A program made the position numbers and the translations under genes. This document shows, piece by piece, positions 47,528-58,146 of a stretch of DNA of 64,000 nt (position 1 is the stretch's first letter; each line of letters opens with the position of its first letter). The notes beneath the pieces were generated by a model. It was given only the letters and a program-made list of their open reading frames with translations. It had not been told where the DNA came from and searched no databases. The DNA is from Cerrena zonata (Eukaryota; Basidiomycota; Agaricomycetes; Polyporales; Cerrenaceae), in contig JASBNA010000067.1 of NCBI GenBank assembly GCA_038087015.1, positions 62,001-126,000 of the forward strand, written 5' to 3'.

Positions 47528-50217
47528 ATGTCAGATGACATCGATTATTCAACCTTGCCCTTAGAGGAAAGATTGGTCCATAAGGTCTGGAAAGTCAGAC
47601 TTCAATCTTATGAAGAAATTACGAAATCATTTCAAAATTCACGTAACGAGAGTGATCCATGTTTTCAATACTTTAATTCCCATCCTGATATAGTTAAGAA
47701 GATTGTGATGGACTCTAACGTAGTTGCACAAGAAACTGGGATTGCTGCCACTATAGCATTATTAGAATATGGAGGAACCCCGATGAATATAACAAAATTT
47801 AAGAATTGCGGGATTGTATCAGCAATTTGTGAAAAGGGTTTACTGTCATCGCGTGCTGGAACTAAAGCCAAATCTATAGATGTACTTTTATTATTCATAG
47901 AGCTTTCAAATAATGTGGATCCGGTTATCGAAGAAATGTTACCCTTCTTAACCCACCGTTTACCAAAATTAGTGGTTGGTAATGTCTTAGCATTGACTTC
48001 AATAGTTGAAAATTTCGGTTGTCATTCAATTATAAATCCAAAGTTAATCATTCCATCGTTGTCTAAACTTTTCGCTCATGCTGATAGAAATGTCAGAGCT
48101 GAAGCCACTAAATTGACTGTGGAGATGTATAAATGGATGGGCGATGCTTTGAACACCGTACTTTTCCCTGACTTAAAACCTGTCCAACAAAAAGATTTAA
48201 CTGCAGCTTTCGAGAAAGTAAAAGGTGAACCAGTTGAGCAAAAACGTTATACCAAGACTCAACAATTTGAAATTGCTAGAAGAGAAGAACAAGAAGCCGC
48301 TGCGGCAATTTTGGCAGCTAGTGGATCAAGAGAAAATAGTTTTAATGCTGGTGAAGCTGTTGATGTTGAGATGGAAGAAGCGAATCCTCCAAAATTCGAT
48401 GCTTATGACTTGATGGATCCAGTTGATGTTTTATCAAAGTTCCCATCTGATTTGAAATCAAGAATGGGTTCGTCCAAATGGAAAGATCGTAAAGAAGCCT
48501 TGGATGAAGTCCATGAAGTTTTATCAAAAGCTCCGAAATTAGCCACTGATGATTACTCGGATTTTGTAAGAATTTTAGTTAAGTGTATGAAAGATGCTAA
48601 TGTTCAAGTTGTACAATTGGCTTCAAATTGTATTGAATTTTTAGCAAATGGTTTAAAAATGATTTTTCCCGTTACGTTAATAATATAGTTGGTCCAATGG
48701 TTGAAAGAACAAAAGAGAAGAAACCATCTGTTGCAGAAGCTTTGAACAATGCCTTGGATTCTCTATTTAATATTTCTAGTTTATCGGAAATTTTAGAGGA
48801 TACTATTAATTTAGGTATGAAACATAAAACTCCTCAAGTCAAGATATCCGCTACAAAATATTTACAAAGATGTTTAGCTAATACCCCAACCCCACCTAAA
48901 TCTGCGGAAGTTGACGAAATTATGGCAATTGGGGTCAAACTATTAAGTGATTCACAAGAGCCAGTTAGACAAGCATCAACTGAGCTTATCGGGACTTTAA
49001 TGAAAATTACTGGTGAAAGAGAAATAAATCCATTTTTAGAAAAAATTGATGATAATAGAAGAAATAAGGTAAAAGCGTTTTATGAAACTGTTACCATTAA
49101 AGCAAAAGCACCCAAGGCAGCTCCTCCTAGGGCAGCTCCTCCAACAAATAAAAGAGCTTCCATGGCTCCTAAGGCATCATCAGCAAAACCTACAGCAACC
49201 AATAATCGTGCATCTATAGCAGGTCCTCCTGGAGGTCTCACGAAACCAAAAGTACCAAGTGGTCAAACAATCCTTCAAAGAGATCAGCCACTTCCCCTGC
49301 TAAAAGAGTGGATGATAATCAAAAAGTTGCCTCCTCCGCAAGAAGCTTGACCGGTAGATCATTACTCTCTTCTAATGCAGCACCACCAGCATATCCGAGC
49401 CAATCCTCACCACAAGCAATTCAAGAACAACCAGCCCAACCACAACCAACTCCACAACAACTTGGAATATCACAAGCAGAAAGAGATGAGTTGAATAGCT
49501 TAAGAAATGAGAAACAACAGTGGTTGAACCAAAGAGAACAACAATTACATATGCAAGAACAATTTCAAAATGACAAATTAAGATTAAGTCATGAGGTTGC
49601 AACTTTAAAACAAGAAAATGAAATGATTAAAAAGGCACAAACCAATACAGAGCTCATGAGTAAACAGAAGGATACTCAAATCGTAAGGTTGAAGAGTGAC
49701 TTAGATTCATCTAAATTGAAAGTAAGAGATCTCGAGCAGACCATTGAAATGATTAAATTGCAACAAAAACAACAACTTAGCTCCCAACAACAATCCCCAT
49801 CAATCCAAAATCTTCAAACTAATCACCAGCAGCAATCTCCCCGTCTATTCAATGAACAGATTACCAATAACGATGTTAGACAAAGCATTTACTCGCCTGA
49901 TAGACAATTCTTCCATCCAAGAATTAGTTCTGGTGAACTTAGCTCTCGTGTGAACAGATTATCAATTGATGGCAGTGAAGCATTTAAAGAAAATCTTTAC
50001 AGTCCATCGGCTCTCAAACCACATTCAACCGCTTCCAGTCGAGCCCACTGAAAATAGCTGAGAATGCCAACAAAACCGCTCAGAAGCCAATGGTGGTGAT
50101 GACCTCGTAACTGATGAAGAAAGCTGGAAGAGAGCTGCTGAAGTAACCTCTCAATTGAAAGCAAGAATAGAAAAAATGAAAGCAAGATCAAGACACACTA
50201 ATAACAAGGCATTATAA
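47528..50217 (+). CDS. STU2: XMAP215-family microtubule polymerase Stu2 (four frameshifts)
   Basis: A TOG-domain protein of about 897 codons, which adds tubulin at microtubule plus ends and kinetochores. TOG1 starts at LPLEERLVHKVWKVRLQSYEEI, TOG2 at DVLSKFPSDLKSRMGSSKWKDRKEALDEV. A basic Ala/Pro/Lys-rich linker and a coiled coil (LNSLRNEKQQWLNQREQQL, about 49500-49750) follow. The tail ESWKRAAEVTSQLKARIEKMKARSR is the conserved Stu2 end, stopping at 50215-50217. Four single-base losses interrupt the frame: at 48655-48659 (A-run), 49261-49262, about 50030-50040 and about 50079-50082. Each segment remains family-like in the next frame. STU2 is essential in S. cerevisiae, so a dead gene is unlikely. 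Confidence 0.88.
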
Positions 50218-50505
50218 GAAGCACCTTGTCGTTCTCCTCGCTTGTATGAGATTTTATAATAGAGATACTCCATACATAACTGCCTCTACTGTAGTTTGCA
50301 ATTTTTTTTGCAATGTATTCTTCTTTGTGAGAGCGTCAGATTCCGGTTTCGGTTCTCAGGTTTTTTTGTATGAAAAATGTAGAGAAAAAAAAAAAAAGAA
50401 AATGAAAATTCAAGAATTGAAAATTCAGCGAAAGCCTTAACTCAAGTCAATCTTTGGTGATTTCACTTTTCGAAAGTACAAGCAGACGAGTATATAACTT
50501 AAGAC

Positions 50506-51273
50506 ATGTCTAACAAATTGAAGATTTTGGTTCCTGTGAAAAGAGTCATTGACTTTGCCATCAAACCAAGAATCAACAAGGCAGGTACTGGGGTTGATAC
50601 CAAAGGTGTCAAGTTTAGTATGAACCCATTCTGTGATATTGCTTTGGAAGAATCTCTCAGGTTGAAAGAAGCTAATAAGGGATTAGTTGAAAAAATCCAC
50701 GCTGTCTCTATCGGCCCTACCAAAGCCCAAGACATATTAAGAACTGCTCTAGCTAAAGGTGCCGATTCAACAACTTTAGTGGATGTTGGGGACGAAGAAG
50801 TTGAACCATTGGCAGTTGCTAAACTTTTACAAAAAGTTGTAGAAAAGGAACAATCCAATTTAGTTATTTTGGGAAAACAAGCCATTGACGACGATTCAAA
50901 TCAAACTGGTCAAATTTTGGCTGGTCTTTTGAACTGGCCCCAAGCTACCTTCGCTTCCAAAGTTGAAGTCGAAGGAGATAATGTTAAGGTCACCAGAGAA
51001 GTGGATGGTGGTTCCGATACCTTAAGTGCCAAATTACCAATGATTATCACCACTGATTTAAGATTAAACGAACCAAGATATGCCTCCTTACCAAATATTA
51101 TGAAAGCTAAAAAGAAACCATTAGAGAAATTAAAGGCTTCCGATTTAGGTATCGAATTATCTAAAAGATTGAAAACCTTGAAACTTGAAGAACCTGCTTC
51201 TAGAGAAGCCGGTATCAAGGTCGATTCTGTCGACGAATTGGTTGCCAAATTGAAAGAAGCTAAAGCTATCTAA
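50506..51273 (+). CDS. CIR1: Electron transfer flavoprotein beta subunit Cir1
   Basis: A 255-residue ETF-beta. It begins [19 protein letters not shown] and contains [66 protein letters not shown] (the nucleotide-binding signature) and the ETF loop [15 protein letters not shown]. The latter is the recognition loop that docks on acyl-CoA dehydrogenases. With ETF-alpha it passes electrons from mitochondrial dehydrogenases to ETF-ubiquinone oxidoreductase. Length equals the family norm. No presequence is seen, as in other ETF-beta proteins. Confidence 0.95.
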   Translation: MSNKLKILVPVKRVIDFAIKPRINKAGTGVDTKGVKFSMNPFCDIALEESLRLKEANKGLVEKIHAVSIGPTKAQDILRTALAKGADSTTLVDVGDEEVEPLAVAKLLQKVVEKEQSNLVILGKQAIDDDSNQTGQILAGLLNWPQATFASKVEVEGDNVKVTREVDGGSDTLSAKLPMIITTDLRLNEPRYASLPNIMKAKKKPLEKLKASDLGIELSKRLKTLKLEEPASREAGIKVDSVDELVAKLKEAKAI

Positions 51274-51582
51274 ACTAATGACGCATGACTCTCATTAGAT
51301 CAATATAAATGGGTTTTAAATAATAGAATTCATTCAACTATAGACTACAAACATATCTCAAAACTTTGAAGTTCAATTTCTTCATGACTTTTCTTCTTTC
51401 TTGTCTTTTTTATTGATCGAACTTTAAAAACTGTACTTGTATACTCAAATATACTCATTACCATATAATATATAACACTAGTAAAAGCCTTGCTATAGAA
51501 GGTGCGATACTTGATAAAAGATAAACTAGTCCGCGGAAATTGTGGAACTTTTAGTCCTAACTACTTCTTTATATTTTTCAAA
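51274..51582. other. Intergenic, TDA10 promoter
   Basis: 309 bp of AT-rich DNA. The open frame runs upstream of TDA10 to a GTG at 51502, but no ATG precedes 51583. Confidence 0.5.
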
Positions 51583-52455
51583 ATGGAAACACCTTTAACT
51601 AAAGCAGTTGCTTTCCTTTCTGATGTATTGAGGAAACATGATTTTGATGCTAGTGAGCAGCCTTTAATTGTGGGGGTAAATGGACCACAAGGATCAGGAA
51701 AATCATACTTATGTGAACATTTACTCGGAGAAATGTCAAATAAATTCCCAGACTTGAAGTTTGTGCAATTCCTGATGGATGATTTATATTTAAGGCATGA
51801 AGAGCAAAGCCAATTGACTGCTAAATGCATCCTGGAAGACAACAAACTCCTTCAAGGAAGAGGTTTGCCAGGTACACATGATATCGACCTAGCTTTAGAG
51901 ATTTTTGACAAATTGAATAAGCGAGAACCAGTCCAAATTCCATTTTATGATAAAAGTCTATTTGGTGGTGAAGGAGACCGGTCACCCAAAGATCAATGGA
52001 ACACTGTAAATGGTAAGGTGGATGTATTGATATTTGAGGGTTGGTTTAATGGATTTCTGCCAATACCAAATGATAATTTACGCTTGAAATATTTAAGTTC
52101 TGATGTTGATTATAGTGTACTTAAGAAGCATAGGCTTTATCATTTGGAAGAAATGAATGAAACATTAGAGCAGTACCAGAAGATCTGGTCAATGTTTCAT
52201 TATTTCATTTATATCAAAACGGAATCAGTCCAAGATGTTTATGTGTGGAGACTTGAACAGGAACATAATTTGAAAAAAATCACCGGAACCGGTATGAAAG
52301 ATGATCAAGTGAAAGAGTTTATTGACCGCTACATGCCAGTGTATGAATTGTATTATGAAAAATTGTGTGAAACGGGGTATATACAAGAAAAGGGACACAA
52401 TCTCGAACTCTTCATTGACATAAAACGAAACTTAATCTCTTCGCAAATACATTAG
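51583..52455 (+). CDS. TDA10: Tda10-type P-loop kinase (glycerate kinase-like)
   Basis: A 290-residue ATP-binding protein, the same length as S. cerevisiae Tda10. The P-loop GVNGPQGSGKSYL is followed by FLMDDLYL, LLQGRGLPGTHDIDLALEI, IPFYDKSLFGGEGDR and VLIFEGWFNGF. This is the layout of the Tda10/plant glycerate kinase family, related to uridine and phosphoribulokinases. RMPVY-like PVYELYYEKL lies near the C-terminus. The substrate in yeast is not established. The ATG at 51583 gives METPLTKAVAFL; the upstream GTG extension is not conserved. Confidence 0.92.
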   Translation: METPLTKAVAFLSDVLRKHDFDASEQPLIVGVNGPQGSGKSYLCEHLLGEMSNKFPDLKFVQFLMDDLYLRHEEQSQLTAKCILEDNKLLQGRGLPGTHDIDLALEIFDKLNKREPVQIPFYDKSLFGGEGDRSPKDQWNTVNGKVDVLIFEGWFNGFLPIPNDNLRLKYLSSDVDYSVLKKHRLYHLEEMNETLEQYQKIWSMFHYFIYIKTESVQDVYVWRLEQEHNLKKITGTGMKDDQVKEFIDRYMPVYELYYEKLCETGYIQEKGHNLELFIDIKRNLISSQIH

Positions 52456-52502
52456 ATAATCTTCTTAGTATAGTATTAGAGTATATATATATATATTTAT
52501 AT

Positions 52503-53156
52503 TTATTTTTGAAATTCTTCTGGGTAGAAAATCAATCTTTCGACTCCTCTTTCTGTCAATACAACCATTCTGATAACACCACCAGAAGAACCATCCCATT
52601 TTATGGCTTCTGATAATGCAGTTTTAATAAACTCAATACATTGATCTTGTTCCATATCTTTTTCAAAATGTTCATTACACCAACCATAGATAAAAGTTGA
52701 ACCGGAACCGGCTATAGCATAATCTTGTTGATGTATAGAACCTCCAATTGGAATGGAGTAAACACTCCCCTTGTTTTTCTTATCATAACCAGCACAGATG
52801 ATCCCAGCAGTTAAAGCATCTTTGTTATTATAACATAATTCTTGGAAAACGTTAGCAGCAATTTCAGTACTTGGTTTTTCATTCGGTGGTAATTGAGCAG
52901 CATGAAGTTGTAAATAATATTTGACAATATCAGCAATAGCTTGGGTATCTGCCGCAGATCCTGAACGACAACAATATATAGTATCATGAATTTGAGTTAA
53001 TTTATCAGTAACTCTATTAGCAATATAAGTACCAGTAGTTGTACGGGAGTCTGCACCCAATATAACACCATCTTTGAATGTGACCGCCATAATGGAAGTC
53101 CCCAAATTTACTTCACCTTTCTTCAAGTGATTAATATCGACATTGATTCCGTTCAT
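52503..53156 (-). CDS. PRE3: 20S proteasome beta-1 subunit Pre3
   Basis: A 217-residue catalytic subunit with caspase-like activity. A propeptide of 19 residues (MNGINVDINHLKKGEVNLG) ends at Gly, and autolysis exposes the catalytic Thr of TSIMAVTFKDGVILGADSRTTTG. Asp and Lys partners (ADSRTT, TDKLTQIHD) and the SGSAADTQAIAD and GSGSTFIYGWCNE motifs are intact. As I recall S. cerevisiae Pre3, the sequence MAVTFKDGVILGADSRTTTG is the same. Convergent with TDA10. Rpn4-type control is usual for such genes; a GTGGCAA string exists about 215 bp upstream on the same strand but is only a partial match. Confidence 0.96.
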   Translation of the reverse strand: MNGINVDINHLKKGEVNLGTSIMAVTFKDGVILGADSRTTTGTYIANRVTDKLTQIHDTIYCCRSGSAADTQAIADIVKYYLQLHAAQLPPNEKPSTEIAANVFQELCYNNKDALTAGIICAGYDKKNKGSVYSIPIGGSIHQQDYAIAGSGSTFIYGWCNEHFEKDMEQDQCIEFIKTALSEAIKWDGSSGGVIRMVVLTERGVERLIFYPEEFQK

Positions 53157-53648
53157 ATTATTTCTGTTTGTATATGCAAAATAGATTTGTTCTCTAAATC
53201 TCTAAAAGTAGTTTGGTATCGGCAAGCACTCAATTATAAAAGGGGTAATTAAACAGAGTTCGCAATTATACCTGGGATTGAACGTTGAAGCTATTAATTG
53301 TACTTTTAGATTGTCTAATTGGATTTCCTCTGGCTTTTAACAAGGTCTATCTTCTTTTCTCTCGAAATTGCCACTTTATTTTTGATTCTCTGAGGAAATG
53401 AAAAACTGAGGTAATGGAAAAGATCCGTACATTCTCTCGCCAAAAAGATATCGGTACATCCCCGGTCACGTGCGCTCCCTTTACCGCGTTTGAACAAATG
53501 TCTTGACGGTGGAATTCTGCAACACCCTACATACGTATTACTTTTTATGGTCTGATAGGTATATATAGGGTCTAGATAGTCTATAGTGGGACTGTTGAGT
53601 TGGTTTATTGTATTACGGGGTGTTTAGTGCAAGCTTAGAGTACAAAAA
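53157..53648. other. Intergenic between divergent PRE3 and cyclophilin genes
   Basis: 492 bp with a GTCACGTG E-box at 53465-53472. It also contains an AGTGGCAAT (minus strand, about 53367-53375) partly matching the proteasome-associated element GGTGGCAAA, and a TATATATAG near 53559-53567 suited to the cyclophilin gene. No gene is seen. Confidence 0.5.
53465..53472. promoter_or_regulatory. GTCACGTG E-box upstream of PRE3
   Basis: A Cbf1-type RTCACRTG match, about 310 bp upstream of PRE3 and 177 bp upstream of the cyclophilin gene. Confidence 0.4.
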
Positions 53649-54614
53649 ATGATATTTATACCATGGAGATCTAGATCTCATCGCTTGTATCAGAAGGTTT
53701 TAATAGTACTTTCGGTCTTTTCAACGTGTTGCTTAGGGTTGATCATACCGCATGAAACAGATCTTTCGGTAGATCGCTTGTCCTTCAAGGAATTGGAACA
53801 CTTGTCTAATGATCCTGTTGTTACGCATACGGTTGAGTTCAAATTATCGAAACAGGTGAAGGGGGAGCTGTATGTCTACGGGAACAGCATTGAAATCGGG
53901 TCTTTGAAAGTCGGACTTTTTGGAACGGTGGTTCCTATCACTGCCGAAAACTTTTTGCAATTATCAAATATGACATTTGGGTATGGATACGAAAAATCAA
54001 TCTTTCATAGAATTATTGAAAATTTTGTGATTCAAGGTGGTGATTTCGAAAGACAAGACGGCACCGGTGGCCATTCTGTCTTCAACGATGGGAAATTTCT
54101 TGACGAAAACTTTAATATCAAACACAGCAAGAAGGGTAGACTCTCTATGGCTAATGCTGGTCCTAATACTAACGGTGCACAATTTTTCATCACCACGTCT
54201 GATGATGCTGGGTTTTTGGATGGGAAACACGTTGTATTTGGTCAGCTTATTGATGGATTTGACACTTTGGGCCTTTTAAATAAAGTTTCCACTGACTCTA
54301 ATGATAGACCTCATGATGATATTTATATAAGTGACATTAAAATCACGGATTTTGGTATTAAAGAAGAGCTTTTGAAACTTGGGGCTCTGGATTCCAGGTA
54401 CTCGGACACTTCTCAAATGAATAGACCTTTAGAAAATGGTGACAAAACTATCAATCTTGAAGATATTCCCGTTGTTCCATTGGACGACTCTTCCATGCTT
54501 TCAAAGTACAAGTACTTATTCTTCTTCTGTATCTGTGCAATTGGTTATCTTACAAAAAAGCATTATTATAGAAGGCAACTTGTCACCGATATCAAAGATA
54601 ACGACTACTACTGA
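53649..54614 (+). CDS. Secretory-pathway cyclophilin with C-terminal membrane anchor (Cpr4/Cpr8-like)
   Basis: A 321-residue peptidyl-prolyl cis-trans isomerase. A hydrophobic signal (VLIVLSVFSTCCLGLII, residues 17-33) leads into the cyclophilin domain (about 85-235). That domain contains FHRIIENFVIQGGDFERQDGTGGHS, SMANAGPNTNGAQFFITT and FLDGKHVVFGQ. The catalytic Arg of FHR and the Gln of AQFF are present. Near the C-terminus, YLFFFCICAIGYLT is a membrane segment followed by KKHYYRR. This signal-domain-anchor layout is that of S. cerevisiae Cpr4/Cpr8 (318 and 308 residues), found in ER and vacuole. Confidence 0.87.
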   Translation: MIFIPWRSRSHRLYQKVLIVLSVFSTCCLGLIIPHETDLSVDRLSFKELEHLSNDPVVTHTVEFKLSKQVKGELYVYGNSIEIGSLKVGLFGTVVPITAENFLQLSNMTFGYGYEKSIFHRIIENFVIQGGDFERQDGTGGHSVFNDGKFLDENFNIKHSKKGRLSMANAGPNTNGAQFFITTSDDAGFLDGKHVVFGQLIDGFDTLGLLNKVSTDSNDRPHDDIYISDIKITDFGIKEELLKLGALDSRYSDTSQMNRPLENGDKTINLEDIPVVPLDDSSMLSKYKYLFFFCICAIGYLTKKHYYRRQLVTDIKDNDYY

Positions 54615-54782
54615 GGTATATATACTATCAATATAAATAGATGCAATAATTACCATTCATCAAACTGTAGTTTTTTCGCATCAAAAATGTATTTTTTTTT
54701 TTTTAATTTCTCTATTTTGATAGACATAAAAATTGAAAAATCTATTTAAAAGACAAGGCTTTTTCTTTTTAACACCAACAAG

Positions 54783-55118
54783 ATGTCATCCTTCGACTTT
54801 CCCATTGTACTTATCAAGAACCTACCTTTCAATATCAGCGCGTCTTCTTTATACGAGCTTCTAGGTAAGTACGGTAATATTCATCAACTTCGAGTGCCCG
54901 ATGATTCAAAAGATGCTCAACCAGGGACATGCATCGTTATTTATAGCAATATGGATTCTGCTCAGAAGGCTCTGAAAGAATTGAATGGTATTAATTTACA
55001 TGGAAGGTATATTGTGGCTAATCTTTACGGAGTTGAAAAGTCAAAGCTAACGCATGAAGATTTCATTTATAGAAAAGAAGAACTTGAAAAGTTAAAACAA
55101 CAATACGGAATTGAATGA
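54783..55118 (+). CDS. SF3B6: SF3b p14 subunit homolog (SF3B6/SF3B14), single RRM
   Basis: A 111-residue RRM protein. IVLIKNLPFNISASSLYELLGKYGNIHQLRV carries RNP2, and GTCIVIYSNMDSAQKALKELNG the RNP1 strand. The tail KEELEKLKQQYGIE matches the KEEQLKLLKEKYGI end of human SF3B6. In that protein the C-terminal part binds SF3B1 and the RRM contacts the branch-site adenosine. S. cerevisiae has no clear ortholog, so its presence is of interest in a clade where few genes keep introns. Two genes in this window do keep perfect TACTAAC branch sites. Confidence 0.85.
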   Translation: MSSFDFPIVLIKNLPFNISASSLYELLGKYGNIHQLRVPDDSKDAQPGTCIVIYSNMDSAQKALKELNGINLHGRYIVANLYGVEKSKLTHEDFIYRKEELEKLKQQYGIE

Positions 55119-55206
55119 TGAGTATATCTCTTTACATAATGACTTGATGATACAAAATACAACTAATTTATATTTAATATATAATTATTAATTTTTTCTA
55201 AACTTG

Positions 55207-56706
55207 TTAATTGTTTTCCTCAACAACTGATTTGTGTTCTTTATCGATACTAATATCGATTAAACCAATCAAATAATAACTGGTTAAACCAATAAAGGCA
55301 AAAGCGGCGATTTTCAAGACTTTGGTCCAGTAATGAGAAGGAGTGTATTTGTAGCTAACAAAGAGATCAAGTTTGTGTAAATCATCAATTAAATCTTTAA
55401 AATGAACTGTTACTTTAACGTGACCTTTTGAAACATCCAAATAACTTAATTCATTATCGACGTTAACTGATTCAAAATCAATTGGACTTGATACGTTAAC
55501 AAATTCAGCATTTTCTGGTAAATAAAAGTTAATATAAGCATTATCGTAAAAGACATCACGAACAGTATTCAAAAGAGGAACTTTAATAATATAAGTATCT
55601 TCTTGATCTAAAACTTTATGAACAAAATCACTAAATTTATTATTCCAACCTAAAGTAAAATTATAATTCCAACCACCGAAAATTGGGAATCTTGGTTGTA
55701 AAATTAAATGATTTTGAGCCACTTGATGAGTTGAAACAACCCCGACATGATCAGTATAGTAATAATCATCGAAGTTTCTATTTGAAGTTAAAGGAATTTC
55801 CAAATGACTTATTGAGAAATGTTTACGAATATGTTCATATCTACCTTTCATATAATCCACTCTTGAGAAACCTGATGATAATTCAGCGGCGTCATTGGTC
55901 AATTCATAGTATTCTTCAATTGATAATTGGTCAACTCCTGAAGCTGGCAACCAGATCGATCTTTGTAAATTATTAACTTTTGCAATTGGTCTATTATGTT
56001 CGTATAATAATCCCATTGGTTCAATGCTAAATGATGGAATATCATCAATTATTGGACCATATTTCAATGACTTATCTTCAACTCTTGGTTTTAAAGTTGA
56101 TGGAACATTATAATCCGATGAAGCTTTAATCTCATCAAGATTTGGAAGATTTAATTGCATTTCTTGACCTTTCAGTAAACCGGTGAAAGTTAAAGAATAT
56201 TCTTTGGTTGGATAAGGAGAATAAGGTAATTTATTGAGTTTAGCTAAAAGATTTTGTTTTTCATCCATTGCAATCTTAGCTGGTAATGGAGTTAAAGCAT
56301 TAGTGTAAATATAACGAACTTTAATTTCGACATTTTGATTTGGAGCTATTGGGAATGGTAATTTGAATTTGAAAATGTTCTTCCCAATTGATGTTGGCTC
56401 AACTTCAATTGCCTTATCAACTAAAGAAACTGCAAGTATAGATACTTTTGGAACTACTTCAAATCCATCATTAATAGTAAAAGTATATTCCCGTTGTGGT
56501 TTACTATCAATGTTCTTGATTTCAATCAAGTCGGTTTCTCTCACATACCCACGAGTCAAGTCAATGGAACGTAAATAATGAACATTCTCCCAATGGGGAG
56601 CTATCGAAGCTGGATCAATTAGAAGTGATTGAACCCTACTAATCATTAATACCCCAATGATAAACACTGCCATAAAGGCATTACCACGACCGAATTGAAA
56701 CAACAT
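55207..56706 (-). CDS. OST1: Oligosaccharyltransferase subunit Ost1 (ribophorin I)
   Basis: A 499-residue ER protein. A signal peptide (MAVFIIGVLMISRVQS, cut near residue 28) precedes the luminal ribophorin I domain: WENVHYLRSIDLTRGYVRE, KFKLPFPIAPNQNVEIKVRYIYTNAL, LPASGVDQLSIEEYYELTNDAAELSSGFSR. A C-terminal membrane segment (IAAFAFIGLTSYYLIGLI) and a short cytosolic tail follow. Ost1 is part of the complex that transfers N-glycans to nascent proteins. Length is near S. cerevisiae Ost1 (476). A Rap1-like core lies 241 bp upstream. Confidence 0.94.
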   Translation of the reverse strand: MLFQFGRGNAFMAVFIIGVLMISRVQSLLIDPASIAPHWENVHYLRSIDLTRGYVRETDLIEIKNIDSKPQREYTFTINDGFEVVPKVSILAVSLVDKAIEVEPTSIGKNIFKFKLPFPIAPNQNVEIKVRYIYTNALTPLPAKIAMDEKQNLLAKLNKLPYSPYPTKEYSLTFTGLLKGQEMQLNLPNLDEIKASSDYNVPSTLKPRVEDKSLKYGPIIDDIPSFSIEPMGLLYEHNRPIAKVNNLQRSIWLPASGVDQLSIEEYYELTNDAAELSSGFSRVDYMKGRYEHIRKHFSISHLEIPLTSNRNFDDYYYTDHVGVVSTHQVAQNHLILQPRFPIFGGWNYNFTLGWNNKFSDFVHKVLDQEDTYIIKVPLLNTVRDVFYDNAYINFYLPENAEFVNVSSPIDFESVNVDNELSYLDVSKGHVKVTVHFKDLIDDLHKLDLFVSYKYTPSHYWTKVLKIAAFAFIGLTSYYLIGLIDISIDKEHKSVVEENN

Positions 56707-58146
56707 TATAATATGTGGACTCTTACAGCTTGGTACCGGTTCCTTCGATTGTATTTGACACTAATGAATGAATCAATTGACGGGTGTTTGTCAATATTCC
56801 ATTCTACCATTTTTCAGTCCTCTATTTTTTTTTTTTCAGAACACCTGGCGGATTAACAAACATGTTGATTATATAAGCAAAATCCCGCGACCCGTACCTT
56901 TCGCCGCTGAGCAAAAAATTGTTGCGAATTCTCAAAAAAAGCACACACCCGTGCACCTTAGCAATAAGGTCAGCGCGTTTGCTATCGCCAACTTTTTATA
57001 ACTCCAACTCAAATTAGCCGCCACCAGAAGGTTAGCGTTGTACTACTTCTTCTTCTTCTTCAATTGATTGAGTAACCGTTGTATTCTCATCCCCAGGCAC
57101 CCGGTACTGAGATTGCTGATTCTGCTTACATTGTAGAGCCATACTAGCTGTTGTTGCAGATTTATCTGGTAATATATTCTCAACCTTTTAAAGTTTGTGA
57201 TTTTACCACTTCGTGTTGTTACTTTGTTTTGTACTGTGTTGCTAATTGAATCATCCGAATCCCCAGTTATTCTGCTGTTGCTCCGGAACTGTTGATCTTG
57301 TTGTTGGACTGGTTATATTCGAATTCTGTGGTGACTCTTTTGTGCTGCTAAAGACACCAACTAAATTTCTCACCCGTTGAATTCCTAGGTTGATCTTTTA
57401 AACTCCATTGCTTTTCGGCTCATCTGATTGGCGGTTATACGGATCTGTATTTTAAATAATCCTACATCACTCTTCACAACCATTTTTCAGTTACATCAAG
57501 TACATTTATCTGTTACTGATTGGATAGCATTGCTCGAAGCTTTGCTTAAACTTACTTCTACTTGATTTTTTTTCCTTCTAATCGGGCCTGCAAAATACCT
57601 CTACAAAAAATATACCTTTTCGGTCCTTCTAAGCTAGACGGTTTCACCTTGGCTCAATTGTTGGCTCTTAAATCGAAATCATCATTATAGAAAAACCCTT
57701 TGGAATCGGATATTCTCAAATAGATTCTCAGCTTTTTTGCTTTTTTTAATCTCTTTCTCTTATTTTTCTTTTTTTTTTTTTTGTTTTGTTAGAGTTTTCA
57801 TTTGATTCAACCTTGAATTTTTTTCTTTTTTCGTGTCTGTTTGCCATTTTTTGAAATTTGAGGTTTTGATTTTTATTTACTTTCAATACTTTCATTTTTT
57901 GTTTTTTCGAATTTTTCTGTTTCTCTTCCTTGACTTGTCTTCCACAGATCATCCATAGTCATCTAAAGTTGTTTGGGTATACACCAGATTCGATAGATTG
58001 GGTCCAATTACTTGTCTTATATTTTGTTCTTACCGGCTTGTGTTTTTTTTTTTAAAAAAAATTCTACTCATTTTAAATCTTCAGACCCTTCATATACCTC
58101 CTCCCCAAGCTTATTATTCAAACTATTCACATATCACCATTAAACC
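56707..58146. other. Long intergenic region, OST1 and DNM1 promoters
   Basis: 1.44 kb between divergent genes. The DNM1-proximal half is exceptionally T-rich (57720-57930), with a CTTCTT run at about 57043-57061 near its left part. Short frames on either strand are low complexity. A long DNM1 5' leader or an unannotated non-coding RNA is possible, but nothing specific is recognised. Confidence 0.55.
56947..56957 (+). promoter_or_regulatory. Rap1-like core ACCCGTGCACC upstream of OST1
   Basis: Forward copy of the 11-mer, embedded in ACACACCCGTGCACC, 241 bp upstream of the OST1 ATG. Confidence 0.45.

Noticed and set aside
53367..53375. Rpn4-type proteasome element upstream of PRE3
   Set aside because: AGTGGCAAT differs from GGTGGCAAA at both ends, and the Candida version of the element is different; too weak to call.
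57746..57952. 68-codon Lys-rich reverse frame upstream of DNM1
   Set aside because: It is the reverse reading of a T-rich tract, with pure low complexity.
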